In this document: positions 11,158-22,339 of the stretch, piece by piece
Numbering within the stretch: the first letter of the stretch is position 1
How the letters are laid out: every line of letters begins with the position of its first letter
Assembly: GCA_032622095.1 (NCBI GenBank)
Contig: CP136062.1
Location: 132,387,282-132,451,281 of the forward strand
From: Siphonodentalium dalli
Taxonomy: Eukaryota > Mollusca > Scaphopoda > Gadilida > Siphonodentaliidae
Reading direction: 5' to 3'
DNA length: 64,000 nucleotides
Translations under genes and position numbers: made by a program
The notes under the pieces: model-generated
Database searches by the model: none
Seen by the model: the letters and a program-made list of their open reading frames with translations, nothing else
What the model was told of the DNA's origin: nothing

Positions 11158-12307
11158 TTGAGATATCAAATGGTATGGGGTCAACTTGTTACAGACCGTA
11201 GACCGTCCGCTCATTGGTATCTCTACATCCCAGAGGCTCGTAATATGGCAAAAATGGTCAATTATGCCAGTCCCATTTTCTGGAATCCCCCCAAAGACAT
11301 ACATTTTCGTATAAAATATGACCATTAAATACCACTTTATTTGACAAATTGCATCATATGTAACATACCTGATCATAAAATCACAAAGTATGCGAAATGT
11401 TTACCAATTCAAGTGACAAAATTTAGCTCACAACACTGTCCCACGATTGGTGGTCCCTACTGTTACCAAGAGAGAAACACAGAATACAACAGTCTTGGCA
11501 TTGGGGAATAAGGAAGTGCAAATTGGTTTTCAGTACTACTCATCAATACATATGGCTAAACAAATGTCGTCTGTTGGTCGGCGCAGTTAATTTGCCTGTA
11601 ATTGACAGTTTTATTCACCAAAAAGGTGAGTACATTGGGAGTGTGTCACTACTGTTACCATAGATACAGGTCTGTGAGTTTGTTATTACACAAATGTTTC
11701 TCTTCTTAGTTTTGTCCAAGGTGATCCCTATGAGGCAACATATACATTTTGTTTCATTCCAATGGACGACCAGGAGGAATCCCCATTATAAACCCGAAAC
11801 GTCTCTACTGTTACCGTCCCTACTGTTACCCTTGAAATAGTAACAGTAGGGAACATTTTGGTAAGAGCAGGGACAAAATTCAGCATAGGCATGAGTAAGT
11901 TTTAGTCTGCACGTAATAATTATTTTTACATCACCCGACTCTGGTTCTTTGCTTATTATATCAATATTTTCACAGATTTTACCCATCAGTCCTGTCTCAT
12001 TCACATAATGCTGGACGTGGTAACAGGAGGGACATTGTGGTAACAGCAGTGTCAATCCATTACATAATTGTTATTGTTGGCAATGAATTGACATATATTT
12101 GTTTTTCCTTGCATAACGCCTTCCATTCTTGTCTTCCAAACACTCATTTTGGTATATAATCTTTTCTAGTATACTTGATTGAGATCCAGTAAACGAAAGT
12201 ATAGGTGCTCATTCGCAATGATCAAACAGTTTTCACATACATTCACATAGGGCACATTCTCGTGCCCAACACTAACCCATGTAAACTGTCAAATATACAC
12301 ACACCAC

Positions 12308-12812
12308 TGATCAAGTGGTCCTGCTAATATGCTATGATGCTGGTGGTCCTGCTGAATTGTTATGATGCGGGTAGGGCAAACTAATGCCGTTACGAACTAG
12401 TAGCGTTATTTTTTCTAAAGTTGTCATGTTCGCGATGTTTGACTAGTCCGAGCGATTTGAGAAAAAACCAGTGTATGTATGAAAGATTCAAGAACATATA
12501 TATATTTGATAAATATAATAATGCCTGCGCTGGTGTTTTTAAAATGACGTGAATAACCCATCTTTGATTATAGTCAATTTTCAACAACTAATACATTACA
12601 TTAAAAATATTTCGCAATAAATATATTTTTGAATGTTTGATACGCATAATGGCTTTTCCTGCATATATTCAGATTATCGGAACACCGCGAAAAAGACAAA
12701 TTAAAATTTTTAAAGGTACTTATTGTTAACAGCATCAGTTTGCCCTAACATCATCATAGCAATTCAGCAGGACCCAACCGCAACATAGCACATTAGCAGA
12801 CCACTTGACCAG
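12308..12812. mobile_element. MITE-like insertion with ~80-bp inverted ends
   Basis: 12308-12387 and 12731-12812 are diverged inverted repeats sharing TCAAGTGGTC, GAATTG and AGTTTGCCCTA. The ~340-bp interior is AT-rich with no ORF. No clear target duplication could be fixed. Confidence 0.65.
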
Positions 12813-13770
12813 GGGTGATACGGGTATCTTTTTTGCGCAATTCTCACCGATATTTGATTCCTTTTTCTGTTCAGTTTATGGCCCTTTCAGCAGCAGTAAA
12901 ACAACTTCATCGTTGATTTCTGAAAGAGTCCTATTTATCCTATTACTATTTTGCATATTGGTGTACCATTAATGATAAATCTGTCGGCGCAACCTCGAAA
13001 TATGAGCTGGTGATATATTTTGATTGACAACCTAATTTCAAGCACCCACGAAATTGAATAATGATTGCGTTTATGCCACGGTACATGTATGTGAAAAATC
13101 ATTTACTTGTGAGGTACTAAATTATAAATCCGAACAATGTATCTTCATCATTCCATAGCGAGTCCATTAGTCGTCTATGAGGTATATGCACTATACAGGG
13201 TTTACTATAGTCAGCATTTAACGAGATCACCACCCTTGTGTAAACAAATAACAAAGAGCAATCGGTGTTAAGTAGCTATCAACATACTGGTAGTAATTGG
13301 TAAATTACCACTGTACACCATCACCTGCCACACCGTGTGGACAATTATATAGTCAGTTTGTGCTTGGAGTCAGAAGTTGTTCAATCTAATCCTGTCCAAT
13401 AACCACATAAAAATCCCTTTTAAAGCCAATTACAGTGGAATTTCAAACAAAACGTGTTTTGTTCATGATACGACAGCTGTACAATGTGTCTGATGAAGTT
13501 CATTTCATCAAATTTCGAGCAGGGCATCGATGAACATCGTGCGAAAATGTATTATTGTATTATCATGTTCAATACTATATTTAAACGCAATGGTCATGTG
13601 TGTCTTGCTTATTGTCACTATATGTCGTATTATTATGCCATTACCAGTGTGTTGTCACTATTTATAGTTAAAATTGTCATGCAGTTCTGCAATAATACAT
13701 CATACGAAGAACAAAAATCCACCATTATAGTCTGACAACACATACGAATTGTCAATATGCTATAGTTACG

Positions 13771-14056
13771 AGGGGCCTCGGTGGCTCAATCGGTTAGGGG
13801 TACCACTCCAAGCTGTTTCGCCCTCCAGCGCTGGCGATAAGGGTTCAATTCCACATGTTTCCATCGTGGACTTTGTAACTTGCCAGTTACTCGCCGATGG
13901 TCGGTGGTTTGCCGCACATGGTTGACGAGTTTATCAGCCATTGAAATCACTGTTAGATTAGTCGCAAGTGTGCGGATTTCCTCCACCACAAAAACTGCAA
14001 TGTCGTGATATGGCCTTAGTGGCTAAAGCGACAATAAACCCCAATCAATCAATCAA
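13771..14056 (+). mobile_element. tRNA-derived SINE, complete, 12-bp target duplication
   Basis: The head GGGGCCTCGGTGGCTCAAT, with TGGCTCAATCGG as an A-box-like motif and GGTTCAATTCC as a B-box, marks an RNA polymerase III promoter of tRNA origin. The body includes GTTTATCAGCCATTGAAATC and the 3' end is ACCCCAATCAATCAATCAA. GCTATAGTTACG flanks both sides exactly (13759-13770 and 14057-14068). The perfect duplication indicates a fairly recent insertion into the larger element. Confidence 0.93.
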
Positions 14057-15084
14057 GCTATAGTTACGCTAATGTCCTTCCTGTTATCAATGACCAATTG
14101 CGGCGTGTATTTCATAAATTGCACCTATATTTTACTATCAGAACGTTAGCTTTTAGTTATCCTGTGCCTGGTCGAATACTATATTGTGTTCTTTGTCATA
14201 TTTTGTATGTGTGAGTCCTTCCTGTTACTACCAGTCCCTCCTGTTACCAAATGATGGCCTTAAATGCATCAGACTCTCAGTTAATTCATTTTGTTTCCAG
14301 TTGTAGTACGCATTTTGTCCAGTTGGATCTCGTTCACGTATAGAAAATTACATTTTGTTTTATTGTTAGAAATAATGTTTCCACAAGTATGTGCATAATA
14401 AAACTGTCCCTTCTGTTACTTCAAGTGTCTCTCCTGTTACTGGTTTGTCACACCTGTTACCGTGGATCTTTTCTGTCGTATCGAGATTAATTTGAATTAG
14501 ATTCCCTCATCCCGATAGAATTGTGGAGTGTTTACCTTACCCTTCGGAAAAATATATGGCCATAATAAAATAGAAATGCACATCTTTCCAGGTCGAGAAC
14601 AATCGATCCCTGGATATCGGAAATTTATGCATATCACGTATACATTATCATAACTCGTTATGCTTATCATGTTTTTGGTGTTTATTTATGCAACTTCTGA
14701 TGACCACACAATGCACACGTTGCGCATTTATTATTTTCCACCTCTATATCACACAAAATCATATTTATATTGAATAAATTAACGGTAACAGTAGGGACAC
14801 TAGGTGTGTGTGCATCGTCATTGGACCTGATCCGGACAGGATATAGGGGTGATTAAGATTGCACTTTACTTTCATCAGTTCTACTGGATATCCCTCAACC
14901 AGGAAAACAGGTAAGATACGTTCTTTCGTAGAAATAATTTTTTGATTCTTGAATACCCAAATCGGCCACATTTTTTGAAAAATGCCCATGGGTACACCAT
15001 ATGTGTATACCGGTGAACCCCAGAGTTATATATGCAACAGTTGTTCAGTTTGATCAAAATTATAAATTAAGTTTATTGCTATAT

Positions 15085-15392
15085 CTAGAATGACATGATG
15101 AATCCTACTTATGCCCAACTAACCTTGTGACCAGTCACCATTATAGTGACGCACGCTGAACGTGTAGCTCCTTGGTAAACGTATCGGAAAACGAGGTAGA
15201 CATCAGTCGGATTATTATAGTGTCATTATGTAAATAATATATTAATAATGTACTAATATCACGTTTTATTTCAGGTGTTATTAATGTTTTTCAAGTTTAT
15301 AATTTCAGGTGCAGTTCATGGCGAATAAGATGGAAGTCAAGATAAAAAAAACGGCCCTTTTCAGGGGCACACACTTTCTCCTGAAGAGTAAT
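15085..15392 (-). repeat. Inverted copy of the 8517-8830 repeat
   Basis: Contains AACGTATCGGAAAACGAG and GGCCCTTTTCAGGGGCACAC, the inverse of blocks at 8517-8830. Confidence 0.7.
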
Positions 15393-15496
15393 CTTTAAAA
15401 TTGCTAAACCTTCATAATTATATTGCTTAATAAACAAAAGTCATTGTTTGTTTTTATTCCCACTACTTGCCCTTTGATCTTCATGTGACCCACCAC

Positions 15497-15794
15497 TGAC
15501 TTAATCCAATTAGCCGCCTAACAATAGCAATTAACAGCCAATTAGCGACTCGGCGGCTGATTCCAACTACAACTTTTAGTGTGCTGGAGAACGAAAAATG
15601 TCGATAAAAGTTGATAAATAAGACTTACAGATTATCTTTTTAGTTTTTATTATTTGTAATTGGCATAACTTACCACAAACCAAAATTCATCATTATTGGA
15701 ATTATATTAACGACAATAAACGAAATTGAAAATCCCAACTACACATTTTACTGGACTCGGGCTCGGGCTCGGACTACAACTATTAGTGTGTCCC
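15497..15794 (-). repeat. Right terminal inverted repeat of the larger element
   Basis: Inverse of 10051-10345. Ends CAACTATTAGTGTGTCCC and is followed by the imperfect 9-bp target duplicate. Confidence 0.88.
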
Positions 15795-16099
15795 GGCAGG
15801 TGCTCGGAAAATTAAGCTCTCCCAGCGATATTCCTTCAAATGTTGTTCTCATATAGTCATGTGTCTGGACCTCGACCGATCCGACTCAACTTTGGTATGT
15901 AGGCCTACTTTGATCCCGGAAACAATATGGACGGGTCCAATTTCACGTGCGATCGTGTCCTTGACATTGACATTGACCTCGCTCATATAGGCATGTTTCT
16001 GGGCCGATAGAACAATAGTTTGTTCAGACGCTCCAAACGGAGGCGATCACAAAGAAATCCCTACATAGCCAGGACGACGTCGGACACATCAGCTAGTAC

Positions 16100-16350
16100 T
16101 ATATTATTATACAAGAAAACCATAGTCAGAAATTGTAACGCCCCCAATATCATATTATTAGCCATAAATATAAATTATAATATAAAATATATTGGTTACA
16201 TGAATGCACCGCCTCAGAATTCCGTTAAAACAACTAATCCTTCAAATTATTACAAAAAACTACGGCTTATTACTGCAGGTTTTTCATTCACCAAACCAGA
16301 AAGCTTCTAAATGCGGATCAACAAGTGTGTTCCCGCCATAAAATATTCAA
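16100..16350 (-). repeat. Dispersed repeat, uninterrupted copy
   Basis: Inverse of 21575-21750 joined to 22228-22330. Shares AAAACCATAGTCAGAAAT, the GCACCGCCTCAGAATTCC block and TTTCTAATTCACC-like sequence. Partial copies of its ACCATTTCTGACTATGG end occur near 19790, 22300 and 30550. It lies beside a CACTAA-family end and may be part of such an element. Confidence 0.8.
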
Positions 16351-16605
16351 GTGTGCATGGCCCAGCCATTGTTCATACATAAACATCGAACGCAATTAAC
16401 GCGGTCATAATAGTTACATAGTACATACTGCAACTATAAGACATCCAGCGAATACATGCCCCACGAAAACCCGAAATGTGTTGTCCTGCGAGATATCCCA
16501 TCGCTATAGCTCAATTTGACACGGCCATATTGGCCTTTCTACAATATCCTAAACAATAAAGCTTCTCAAATCATCGGCATAGTCAATAGAACTTTCACGA
16601 ACTTG

Positions 16606-16668
16606 GACATTCCAACTACAGCTTTTACCGGACTCGGGGTGGCAGTACAACTTTAACGCATCCCAAAA
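16606..16668 (-). repeat. Diverged CACTAA-family terminal module
   Basis: CCAACTACAGCTTTTACCGG, then ACTCGG and AGTACAACTTTAACGC, is the inverse of the module at 19595-19655 and resembles the right end at 15720-15790. The partner end on the left was not found. Confidence 0.55.
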
Positions 16669-18334
16669 TAACCGGGAAAAAAAAAATATCTATTTATAAA
16701 ATGCCCATAGGACCACATATTTCTAAAATTTGTAAAACAGTATACACCGGTGGCGTTAATAACTGACAGAAACTGTGTTTTAATATCTGTCGCGTGGTAC
16801 CGAGCATAAGCGTTGTGCGATATCGGTCCTACCATAGATCCTATTTTTAGTCTATGGTTCTACTATCAACGAAAACAAACAAAGAGAAGTCAACATTAAT
16901 GGATATGAGGGTGGAAGTTGGTGTGTGTATGTTTGTAGATGTACATTATATGTGTATTTAATATTATTTTCACCTTTGATGACTGTCTGTTTTAGTTTTA
17001 TAGTATTATTTAAATACCGGTCAACCTACTATAACGAACATAAGGTTGGCAGTGCCCAATTCGGTCATTAATTATAATTAACTAAGGGTTTAAAGTGATG
17101 TGAAACACTCCGGTGGGGTGGCCAATTATAAACGGAGAACAATCTTGCTCAAAGTTGTTTCTTTTACGAATATTATTCCAAAATTGACAACACACACCGC
17201 CATTCTTATATATTAATTGAATGCAATGACTTTTAATTGCCGCGAAATCATTTGTGTTAGTTTATCGCCGATTATTGCGTCCCGAATCTAGATGTAAATA
17301 TTTACATTTGAGCGTAGTTCAGACGATGTTTTCTATGTAGTGGTATGGTCGATTTCTTTGAAATTTTCGAAGATGTTAGTATAATGCTATACATTCCCCA
17401 GGTTTGCATTGCATCTGAGTAGTGGCCTAGTACTAACTTGTCACTTTCACGCACTCGAACAAGTCCATAATATGTCTTTAATACACCGTCGCCGTGTTAA
17501 TTGCACATCGTTGAATTGTTTTAATTTCAGTGAATGATGTAACAACATGGGATTTCCTCATATCCTCATATACATGAATATATACATGTATGTTGCGATA
17601 CTGAGGCGCTTTAATTTGTCTTATATTTAATCGAGGTCTTTAGTTTATTCCAGTATGTTTGGTACTGTTCGCCATAACATGGAAAATAACATCAGGGAAT
17701 AATTTTTTAACTACAGAAATATTAGCAACAAAATATATTATCATAATATATAATACTAAAATTGTACCATATCCTGTTAATATAGAATATTTACATAGCC
17801 TGTCTGTGTTACACTAAATCCTGTTCAGTAATTGGTCGACTGCCAATTTGGGTCACCGGTTTACATCCCAATAATGCAGATATCTCTGAGTTTAACATAA
17901 ATTGTTGAACTAATCACTAAACGCGATAAGCATAATAATTTTGGGCGTGCTTTTCAAAGTTCAGCCGAATGGCACCTGAAGCCTATACTGTTATTTATAT
18001 CGATCACTTTATCGTAGCTAAGAGTTTGGAAATCTTATATTTGGCTGACTTAATGTGCTGCGTGCGCTAGTCGCAAATTATCGGCCATTTTGTGAAAATA
18101 AATAAGAAAACGCTCAGCTTTTTAAGGGAATAAATCACCAAAATCTATATCAATATAAGAAATGAATGTAGTGGTGCGTGTTATTTGGGGGATACGGCGC
18201 TGTGATCGTGAAGATACAGTTAGTGTAAACCGCTTCGCGAAACTTACACAATGTACCCCAACGGCCACCGCACCGTATGGACAAACTTGTTTTTTCAATA
18301 TGACGATATACACAGAATTAAATCGAAACAGGGA
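16669..18334. other. No gene or repeat recognised
   Basis: AT-rich sequence without a convincing ORF. A short imperfect hairpin (AGTGTAAACCGCTTCGCG with AACTTACAC) lies near 18215-18250. Confidence 0.4.
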
Positions 18335-18340
18335 TTTGGA

Positions 18341-19130
18341 GACTGGTAAATTCTTATCGGGGGGGGGGTAAACCTTTTTTTTTATACATATTTGGGAGCC
18401 GAGACTTGCCCTACCTTCCTTTTACATTAAGAGCTATTTTGAGAACACTATAGCATCATTTATTCATTTATGTAGTTAATGTTTAAATATTCCTTTAGAA
18501 CCACATCTCAGACAGTTCTGTAGAAGTTTTGAGGCACACACAGTGACTAAAAGGCAAAGCGACCAAGTTTCATATCCTTATCCCACGCCTTCCCTATATA
18601 CCTCAAAATATGCATTTCTTATCATTAATATCTGAGAATCGTCTCTACCTTGGTCAATTGTGGTCCAACCTATTTCAACATGATGAGATATAATGAATAA
18701 GACCATAACAGGTGTTTGGAGATTGATCCATTATTATCGGGGGGGGGGGGCTGACACGTGAAAAATTTCATAGATATGGGAGCCGCGCGAACTTCCCTAC
18801 ATTTTAGATTACGAGCTATATATCAGAATAACATATAATCATTTATGAACTCAGTCATTTGATATTTGTTTAAAACCACATTTCAGACAGTTCTTTAAAA
18901 GTTTGAGCAACAAACAGTGACCAAAAGGCAAGGAGACCAAGTTATCCCTGCCTTACCACACACCTTCCGTATACCTCAAAATATGCCATTCTGAATATGC
19001 ATATTTATATTTTGAGGTAGGGCATGTCTGGTAAGATTAACTACATAAATGATTCTATAAATCTTTAACAATTCATGATCACCCCCCCCCCCCCCCGATA
19101 TATAAGAATTTATCAGTCTGTCTTCAAGCC
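18341..19130. repeat. Two ~375-bp direct repeats headed by polyG, closed by inverted polyC
   Basis: Copies at 18341-18715 and 18716-19000 share GGAGA(C/T)TG, a 10-12 G run, GGGAGCCG, CAGACAGTTCT and CTCAAAATATGC. At 19081-19130 a run of about 16 C followed by GATATATAAGAATTTATCAG is the inverse of the first head. The block therefore has inverted homopolymer-containing ends. Confidence 0.8.
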
Positions 19131-19289
19131 CCCTTTTTTATTATATTCTTTGTATGTCATCATATTGATAAATAAGTTTGTCTACAATTGACCACTAATG
19201 ACCAGAAATGCATATCTTTAGGTAGGAATGGGTTAATGCAGAGCAAACTTGATCTCCTTGCCTTTAACCACTCTGTATGTGACCCTCGG

Positions 19290-19500
19290 CGCAGTATATG
19301 CCGATTAGTTACGCCGATCGTCGACGTATATACGCCAACCATCGGCGTATACCACGCCGCTCCGTATATACTATACGCCGCTCATCGGCTAATGATCGGC
19401 GTAACTATACGCCGATGGTCGACGTATAACTACGCCGATGATGGGCGTATATATATATCTACGCCGATGATGGGCGTATATATGCCGATCTAGGCGTGGA
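19290..19500. repeat. Array of self-complementary ACGCCGATnATCGGCGTA units
   Basis: Roughly ten degenerate units combine ACGCCGAT and ATCGGCGTAT separated by TATATA runs. Many neighbours pair with each other, so the block can form several alternative hairpins or cruciforms. Confidence 0.85.
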
Positions 19501-19594
19501 ATTTATTCCGCGCTCCGCGTGTATAATGTTTCGCTGTTTCTTGTTCTACAGTGGGCGCGTGTGCGTTTTATTTATAGAATGGGAATTTTTGGAC

Positions 19595-19830
19595 GGATTA
19601 AAAGTCGAACTGCGACCCGGAGGCCGAGTCCGGTAAACGGTGTAGTTGGAAATTTCAATTTCAATTGTTATTCGGATGCCAAGAAGTGCAAGGCGATTAA
19701 TTCTATGTGTTGGTCATTCGTGAAACCAATATATTTTATATTCTATAATTACAATCATGGGTACATAATATATTATCTTGAACGCGTTACCATTTCTGAC
19801 TATGGTTTTCTTGTTTGTGTATGTGGCGGC
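19595..19830 (+). repeat. CACTAA-family left-end-like repeat
   Basis: GGCCGAGTCCGGTAAACGG then TGTAGTTGGAAATTTC parallels the left end of the element at 10051. It is followed by ACCAATATATTTTATATTC and ACCATTTCTGACTATGG, shared with 16100-16190 (inverted), 22230-22320 and 30510-30590. No matching right end was found. Confidence 0.6.
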
Positions 19831-20937
19831 TCCATGCTTCCGTAGCGCGCACTGTGGGTTTTATGCAAATAATTGTTACCAGTGAAATATAATGTGACTG
19901 AGAATAAAGGTTTTGAGAATCTATGAGGAATATGACAGATGGTGTGTTTTTCACAAATTCGGACTTGTGAACCTTGTCACTGTTATAGTATATATTGGTA
20001 TATCTGGTAATTTTCCCAGGGGCTTGTGAAGTAAACGAGGTTACTATACCCAATGTGTCAATGGTTCTTACATATTGTGTCACAATAATCGCCTGTACGA
20101 AATTTCACAAAGAAATTCATGACATATTTTGAAAAATAATCCATTTTGAAATACCAGGAAATGTTGGCAAAACGTGCGTCTGACCCTAAAACCATCAACA
20201 ATCACACATCTATAATCACGTGTACTCTTTAACTGAACAGTTCAACTTGCTTTTTATATAATACCCGGTAGTTTAAAATAATTTTCGGAGTGGACAATGC
20301 TTTGAATTCCCTACGCCCCTCTTCGATCATATTACCCCTGTTTAACAAATTAATCTTAATTTCAATCAGCATCATCAAATGTGAGACCACATGGATGGGC
20401 ATATATATAAGGGTGGCAAGTATTGATGGTCATATCCATAAAAGTGGGTAGAGAGCGGTCATCGCTATATCGGAACATTTGTTTGCATTGGTGGAGCTTT
20501 TGTCGAATATGGGAGGTTAAATGCTGTCAGATTACTTTAAAAGGCATTGTTTGTTATTTTTTTATTTTGCGTTAAGTGACCCAAAAATGGCAATTAAAAA
20601 AAAGCAGCAAATTTTTTCAACAATATATTGTGTTACTATGCATGCTCAAATTATTATAATCTGTGCTAACACTCATGTTCACTTTGGAAATAATATAAGT
20701 GCTCTTATTTGAGTGTCATTGATAAAATTTGGTTAGTTGTGTCCAAATTAGATTATTGTCTTTTTTTTTAAATGGCGGCCACCTTGAAAACGGCGGCCAT
20801 CTTGGATTTTTATCGACCATTATTCACGCCCATCGGGTGTACACTGGTGGGCAAATTGTATATCGCCGTGTGTCGCCGAATGCGCCGTGTGTCTGTGGAG
20901 CTTTTATAAATAGATAATTGGTTTTTCCTTTTTCCGG
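19831..20937. other. No gene recognised
   Basis: AT-rich. Contains the duplicated phrase AATGGCGGCCACC / GGCGGCCATCTTGG at 20770-20815, which resembles the fold-back family seen at 24-28 kb. Otherwise nothing. Confidence 0.4.
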
Positions 20938-21500
20938 TTGTGACAATTCGCAGTATATAGGTCCCTGTTTGCGGAGGTCTATTTGCGGAGTTCCCCGAAT
21001 TCGCGGAGGTCGCCTAAAATGGTCGAAATATGTTTATTTTAATGAGGGGAACGGGTGCGTATATGTCAATTGATACGTATTTTAAACAAATAACGACACG
21101 ATCATTATAATAGTGGTTTGTTCTATCAATCATATCATGATCATGATCATCATAATACGGAACAAGTCTTGCGACTTCTCGTCCCAATAACATTATTTGC
21201 AATGCTTGTTTACAAATATATGTATCGTCATTCGATAATTACTTGTTAATTTACTTTAGTACAAAGGGAAATAGTATTCAACCAACTGATAGATAGTCTG
21301 TTGTGACAATTCGCATGCAGTAGGTCCCTGTTTGCGGAGGTCTATTTGTGGAGTTCCCCAAATTCGCGGAGATCCCCTAAAATGGTCGAAATATGTTGGT
21401 TTAATAATGAGGGAACGGGTGCGTATATGTCAATTGATACGTATTTTAAACAAATAACGACACGATCATGATAATAGTGGATTGTTCTAGCAATCATTTC
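20938..21500 (+). repeat. Two ~195-bp direct repeats (20938-21130 and 21300-21500)
   Basis: Both start GTTGTGACAATTCGCA, continue TTTGCGGAGGTCTATTTG and then GGGTGCGTATATGTCAATTG, and end near CAATCAT. They match at roughly 90% by eye. The 170-bp spacer is unrelated. Confidence 0.85.
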
Positions 21501-21754
21501 AAATTCGCTGGATTGATAGTTGCAGTATGTAACTATTATGACCGCATTAATTGCTTTCAATGTTTAGATATCAACAATGTCTGGACCACTGTTGAAGATT
21601 TTATGGCGGGAACACAATGACTCCGATTTTTGATCCGCATTTAGAGACTTCTGGTGTGGTGAATTAGAAACCTGCAGTAATAAGCCGTAGTTTTTTTTAA
21701 TAATTTGAAGGATTAGTTGTTTTAACGGAATTCTGAGGCGGTGCGGTGCATTAA

Positions 21755-22223
21755 AGGTACTCAACCCGTAAAGAGGGTCCCCATCTCAACAGATTCCAAC
21801 AACAACAATCCGATCGGAGGGTCCTATATTACTATTTCTTTGGCTTTGGGGGTAAAAAATATTTGATTCGAGTCGAGGAACCCATCAAACAAAGCTCAGA
21901 GTTATTAGATATTGATTTTTGAAATTTGTTATAAACTCGAGATCAGTACTACTAACTGCCGTAATCTGCTCTGGATGTGTTCTCCAAATCTATTCAAACA
22001 GACAAGGATGGATAACTCTAAAATCAAGTGGTAATTTTAACGCAACTTTGACTGAGTTCTGGGCCAGATAGTATTCCCGATAATGAAAAATAATAGATTT
22101 CTAAAATCGATATCTAACAAATCTGAGCTTTGATGGGTGACTTCCTCGACTCGAATCAAATATTTTTGACCCCCGAAGCCATTGAAATGGTAATTGAGAG
22201 GAGTTTTATCGGGTTGAGTACCT
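21755..22223. mobile_element. TTAA-flanked MITE (469 bp)
   Basis: The ends AGGTACTCAACCCG and CGGGTTGAGTACCT are inverted, each bordered by TTAA (21751-21754 and 22224-22227). Inner arms also pair (ATTTGATTCGAGTCGAGGAA with its inverse near 22140-22170). TTAA duplication is typical of piggyBac- or Kolobok-type elements. The surrounding repeat has an uninterrupted copy at 16100-16350, where the corresponding site reads GCATTCATGTAACC. Confidence 0.9.
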
Positions 22224-22339
22224 TTAATGTAACCAATATATTTTATATTTTTTTTATAATTTATATTTATGCGTAATAATATAATCTTGAGGGCTTTACC
22301 ATTTCTGATTATGGTTTTCTTGTGGTGTTTAGTAACACA

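Larger units (their letters stand above)
11440..14800. repeat. Dispersed CTGTTACC / GTCCCT motifs
   Basis: A core close to GTCCCTACTGTTACC recurs about a dozen times, in both orientations: near 11450, 11651, 11808, 11822 and 11846 (inverted), 12019 and 12040 (inverted), 14216, 14240, 14405, 14432, 14452 and 14784 (inverted). The copies near 11808-11850 form a local palindrome. They lie within the larger element only. Function unknown; a protein-binding array is one possibility. Confidence 0.7.
7965..15794. mobile_element. Large TIR element (net ~5.75 kb), CACTAATAG ends
   Basis: The terminal sequence GGGAGACACTAATAG at the left (split between 7965-7968 and 10051 onward by a second insertion) matches inverted CTATTAGTGTGTCCC ending at 15794. 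The match continues inward for about 300 bp. Outside the ends, GGCAGGTGG (7956-7964) and GGCAGGTGC (15795-15803) form a 9-bp duplication with one mismatch. The interior holds ORF remnants near 10.6-11.2 kb, an array of CTGTTACC motifs, a MITE and a SINE. Nine-bp duplications and long TIRs suggest a Mutator-like element; no Mutator transposase was recognised, so the superfamily is inference. Confidence 0.75.

Noticed and set aside
13771-13860. A functional tRNA gene
   Set aside because: The head does not fold into a full cloverleaf with a clear anticodon arm, is followed by a SINE body and tail, and is bordered by a target duplication.
7965-15794. CACTA/EnSpm superfamily
   Set aside because: The ends contain CACTAA, but target duplications are 9 bp rather than 2-3 bp and the CACTA is not at the extreme end.
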